In this document: in pieces, positions 4,804 to 5,713 of the stretch
Numbering within the stretch: position 1 is the first letter of the stretch
How the letters are laid out: the number at the start of each line of letters is the position of its first letter
Made by a program: the position numbers and the translations under genes
Notes under the pieces: model-generated
Database searches by the model: none
What the model saw: only the letters and a program-made list of their open reading frames with translations
What the model was told of the DNA's origin: nothing
Source: Lachnospiraceae bacterium
GTDB lineage: Bacteria > Bacillota > Clostridia > Lachnospirales > Lachnospiraceae
Direction: 5' to 3'
Length of the DNA: 5,713 bases
Assembly (NCBI GenBank): GCA_024695225.1
Contig: JAILIO010000075.1
Coordinates: 1-5,713 of the forward strand

Positions 4804-5713
4804 TGATGTCCTCCCCTCTGTACCTGGCGATCTGGGCACAGTCTTTGTCGCCCCTTCCGGAAATGGTGATCACAACGATCTGATCCTCCCTGAAATCCCG
4901 GGCGTGGTCCAGCACATATGCCACGGCGTGGGCGGATTCTATGGCAGGGATGATACCCTCAGTCCGGGAGAGGTACTCAAAGGCCCTGACAGCCTGTTCA
5001 TCTGTCACAGCAGCGTACTCTGCCCTGCCGCTGTCGTGGAGATATGCGTGTTCCGGCCCGATCCCCGGATAATCAAGACCTGCGGAGATGGAGTACACAG
5101 GCGCGATCTGTCCGTATTCATCCTGGCAGAAATAAGATTTCATCCCGTGGAAGATGCCGAGCCTGCCGGTATTTATGGTGGCTGCGGTCTCAAAGGTGTC
5201 TATGCCCCTGCCTGCTGCTTCACAGCCTATCAGCCGGACGGAACTGTCTCCTATGAAATGATAGAAGCTTCCTATGGCGTTGGAGCCACCGCCAACGCAG
5301 GCAACTACGGCATCGGGGAGTTTTCCCTCCCTCTCCATCAGTTCTTCCTTCACTTCCCTTGAGATAACAGACTGGAAATCACGGACAATGGTGGGAAAAG
5401 GGTGAGGTCCCATGACGGAGCCCAGACAGTAATGGGTGTCATCCATGCGGGTGGTCCACTCTCTCATGGCTTCGGATACCGCGTCCTTAAGGGTTGCGGT
5501 GCCGCTTTTCACCGGCACCACATCGGAGCCTAAGAGTTTCATCCTGTACACGTTTAAGGCCTGACGTCTGGTGTCCTCCTCACCCATGAACACCACACAT
5601 TCCATACCCATGAGAGCTGCGGCAGTGGCTGTCGCCACCCCGTGCTGACCGGCTCCGGTCTCCGCGATCAGCCTTGTCTTCCCCATCTTTTTGGCGAGCA
5701 GCGCCTGTCCCAG
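4796..5713 (-). CDS. trpB: Tryptophan synthase beta subunit, 5' end outside the window
   Basis: The visible 305 residues are the C-terminal three quarters of TrpB, the PLP enzyme that joins indole and L-serine to make L-tryptophan. The reading frame runs off the right edge, beginning at L-G-Q-A-L-L-A-K; in homologues the PLP-binding lysine of the H-K-x-N motif lies about five residues earlier, just outside. About 90 N-terminal residues are therefore missing; the in-frame ATG at 5686 is internal, not the start. Visible sites (numbered from the window edge): A-E-T-G-A-G-Q-H-G with catalytic Glu18 (Glu109 in E. coli), PLP-phosphate loop G-G-G-S-N at 141-145, G-L-D-Y-P with the Asp (214) equivalent to Asp305, and S-G-R-G-D-K-D at 285-291 containing the Ser that contacts the PLP ring nitrogen. 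It is the standard trpA-linked TrpB1 type. It ends in TAG, overlapping trpA by 8 bp; the rest of the trp operon presumably lies to the right. Confidence 0.97.
   Translation of the reverse strand: MGQALLAKKMGKTRLIAETGAGQHGVATATAAALMGMECVVFMGEEDTRRQALNVYRMKLLGSDVVPVKSGTATLKDAVSEAMREWTTRMDDTHYCLGSVMGPHPFPTIVRDFQSVISREVKEELMEREGKLPDAVVACVGGGSNAIGSFYHFIGDSSVRLIGCEAAGRGIDTFETAATINTGRLGIFHGMKSYFCQDEYGQIAPVYSISAGLDYPGIGPEHAYLHDSGRAEYAAVTDEQAVRAFEYLSRTEGIIPAIESAHAVAYVLDHARDFREDQIVVITISGRGDKDCAQIARYRGEDINE
4804..4818 (-). promoter_or_regulatory. trpA ribosome binding site inside trpB
   Basis: Reading the - strand, GGGGAGG is followed by ACATCA and then the ATG at 4803. It is a very strong Shine-Dalgarno sequence at ideal spacing, lying within the last codons of trpB. 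It settles the trpA start and suggests coupled translation of the two subunits, which assemble in equal numbers. Confidence 0.85.

Noticed and set aside
4804..4839. Longer TrpA starting at 4839
   Set aside because: The extra residues are atypical for TrpA, and the strong ribosome binding site points to the ATG at 4803.
4568..5362. A 264-codon + strand frame across trpA and trpB
   Set aside because: It is antisense to two unmistakable enzymes and matches no known family; it is a shadow frame.

Overview
The window reads like chromosomal DNA of a Clostridia-type Firmicute, most likely Lachnospiraceae or a close relative. This is inferred from strong AGGAGG-type ribosome binding sites, one near-consensus sigma-A promoter, roughly balanced GC with frequent ATA (Ile) and AGG (Arg) codons, and the style of the signalling proteins: a Cache-like sensor, a hybrid kinase with two receiver domains, and a short RsbW-like ATPase. 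No transposon, phage gene, tRNA, rRNA or CRISPR array is visible.

Left half, + strand (1-3394): a small stand-alone histidine phosphotransfer (Hpt) protein (78-413) is followed, after a 140-bp gap, by a 946-residue membrane hybrid histidine kinase (554-3394). The kinase has two transmembrane helices around an extracytoplasmic sensor, a long Glu/Ala-rich coiled coil containing a 35-residue tandem duplication, an HisKA/HATPase core and two intact receiver domains. It has no Hpt domain of its own, so the small protein next door is the obvious candidate for its phosphorelay partner.

Middle (3365-4035): the kinase stop codon lies inside a 12-bp perfect hairpin that could end transcription from both sides. 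Beyond it, on the - strand, is a 137-residue RsbW-type anti-sigma/serine kinase ATPase (3465-3878) with its own near-perfect promoter (TTGCAA, 17 bp, TATAAT). The last 34 bp of that gene region occur a second time just downstream (3398-3431), as a degenerate copy that still ends in the same stop codon.

Right half, - strand (4036-5713): the 3' end of a tryptophan biosynthesis operon, with trpB (5' end cut by the window edge) overlapping trpA by 8 bp. TrpA has Glu where the enterobacterial enzyme has its catalytic Asp60.

Together the window holds a probable split multistep phosphorelay, an orphan partner-switching kinase facing it convergently, and a housekeeping trp operon. Nothing proves a new system. 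The items most worth a second look are the Hpt/kinase pairing, the coiled-coil duplication, the 34-bp repeat at the convergent junction, and the TrpA active-site substitution.
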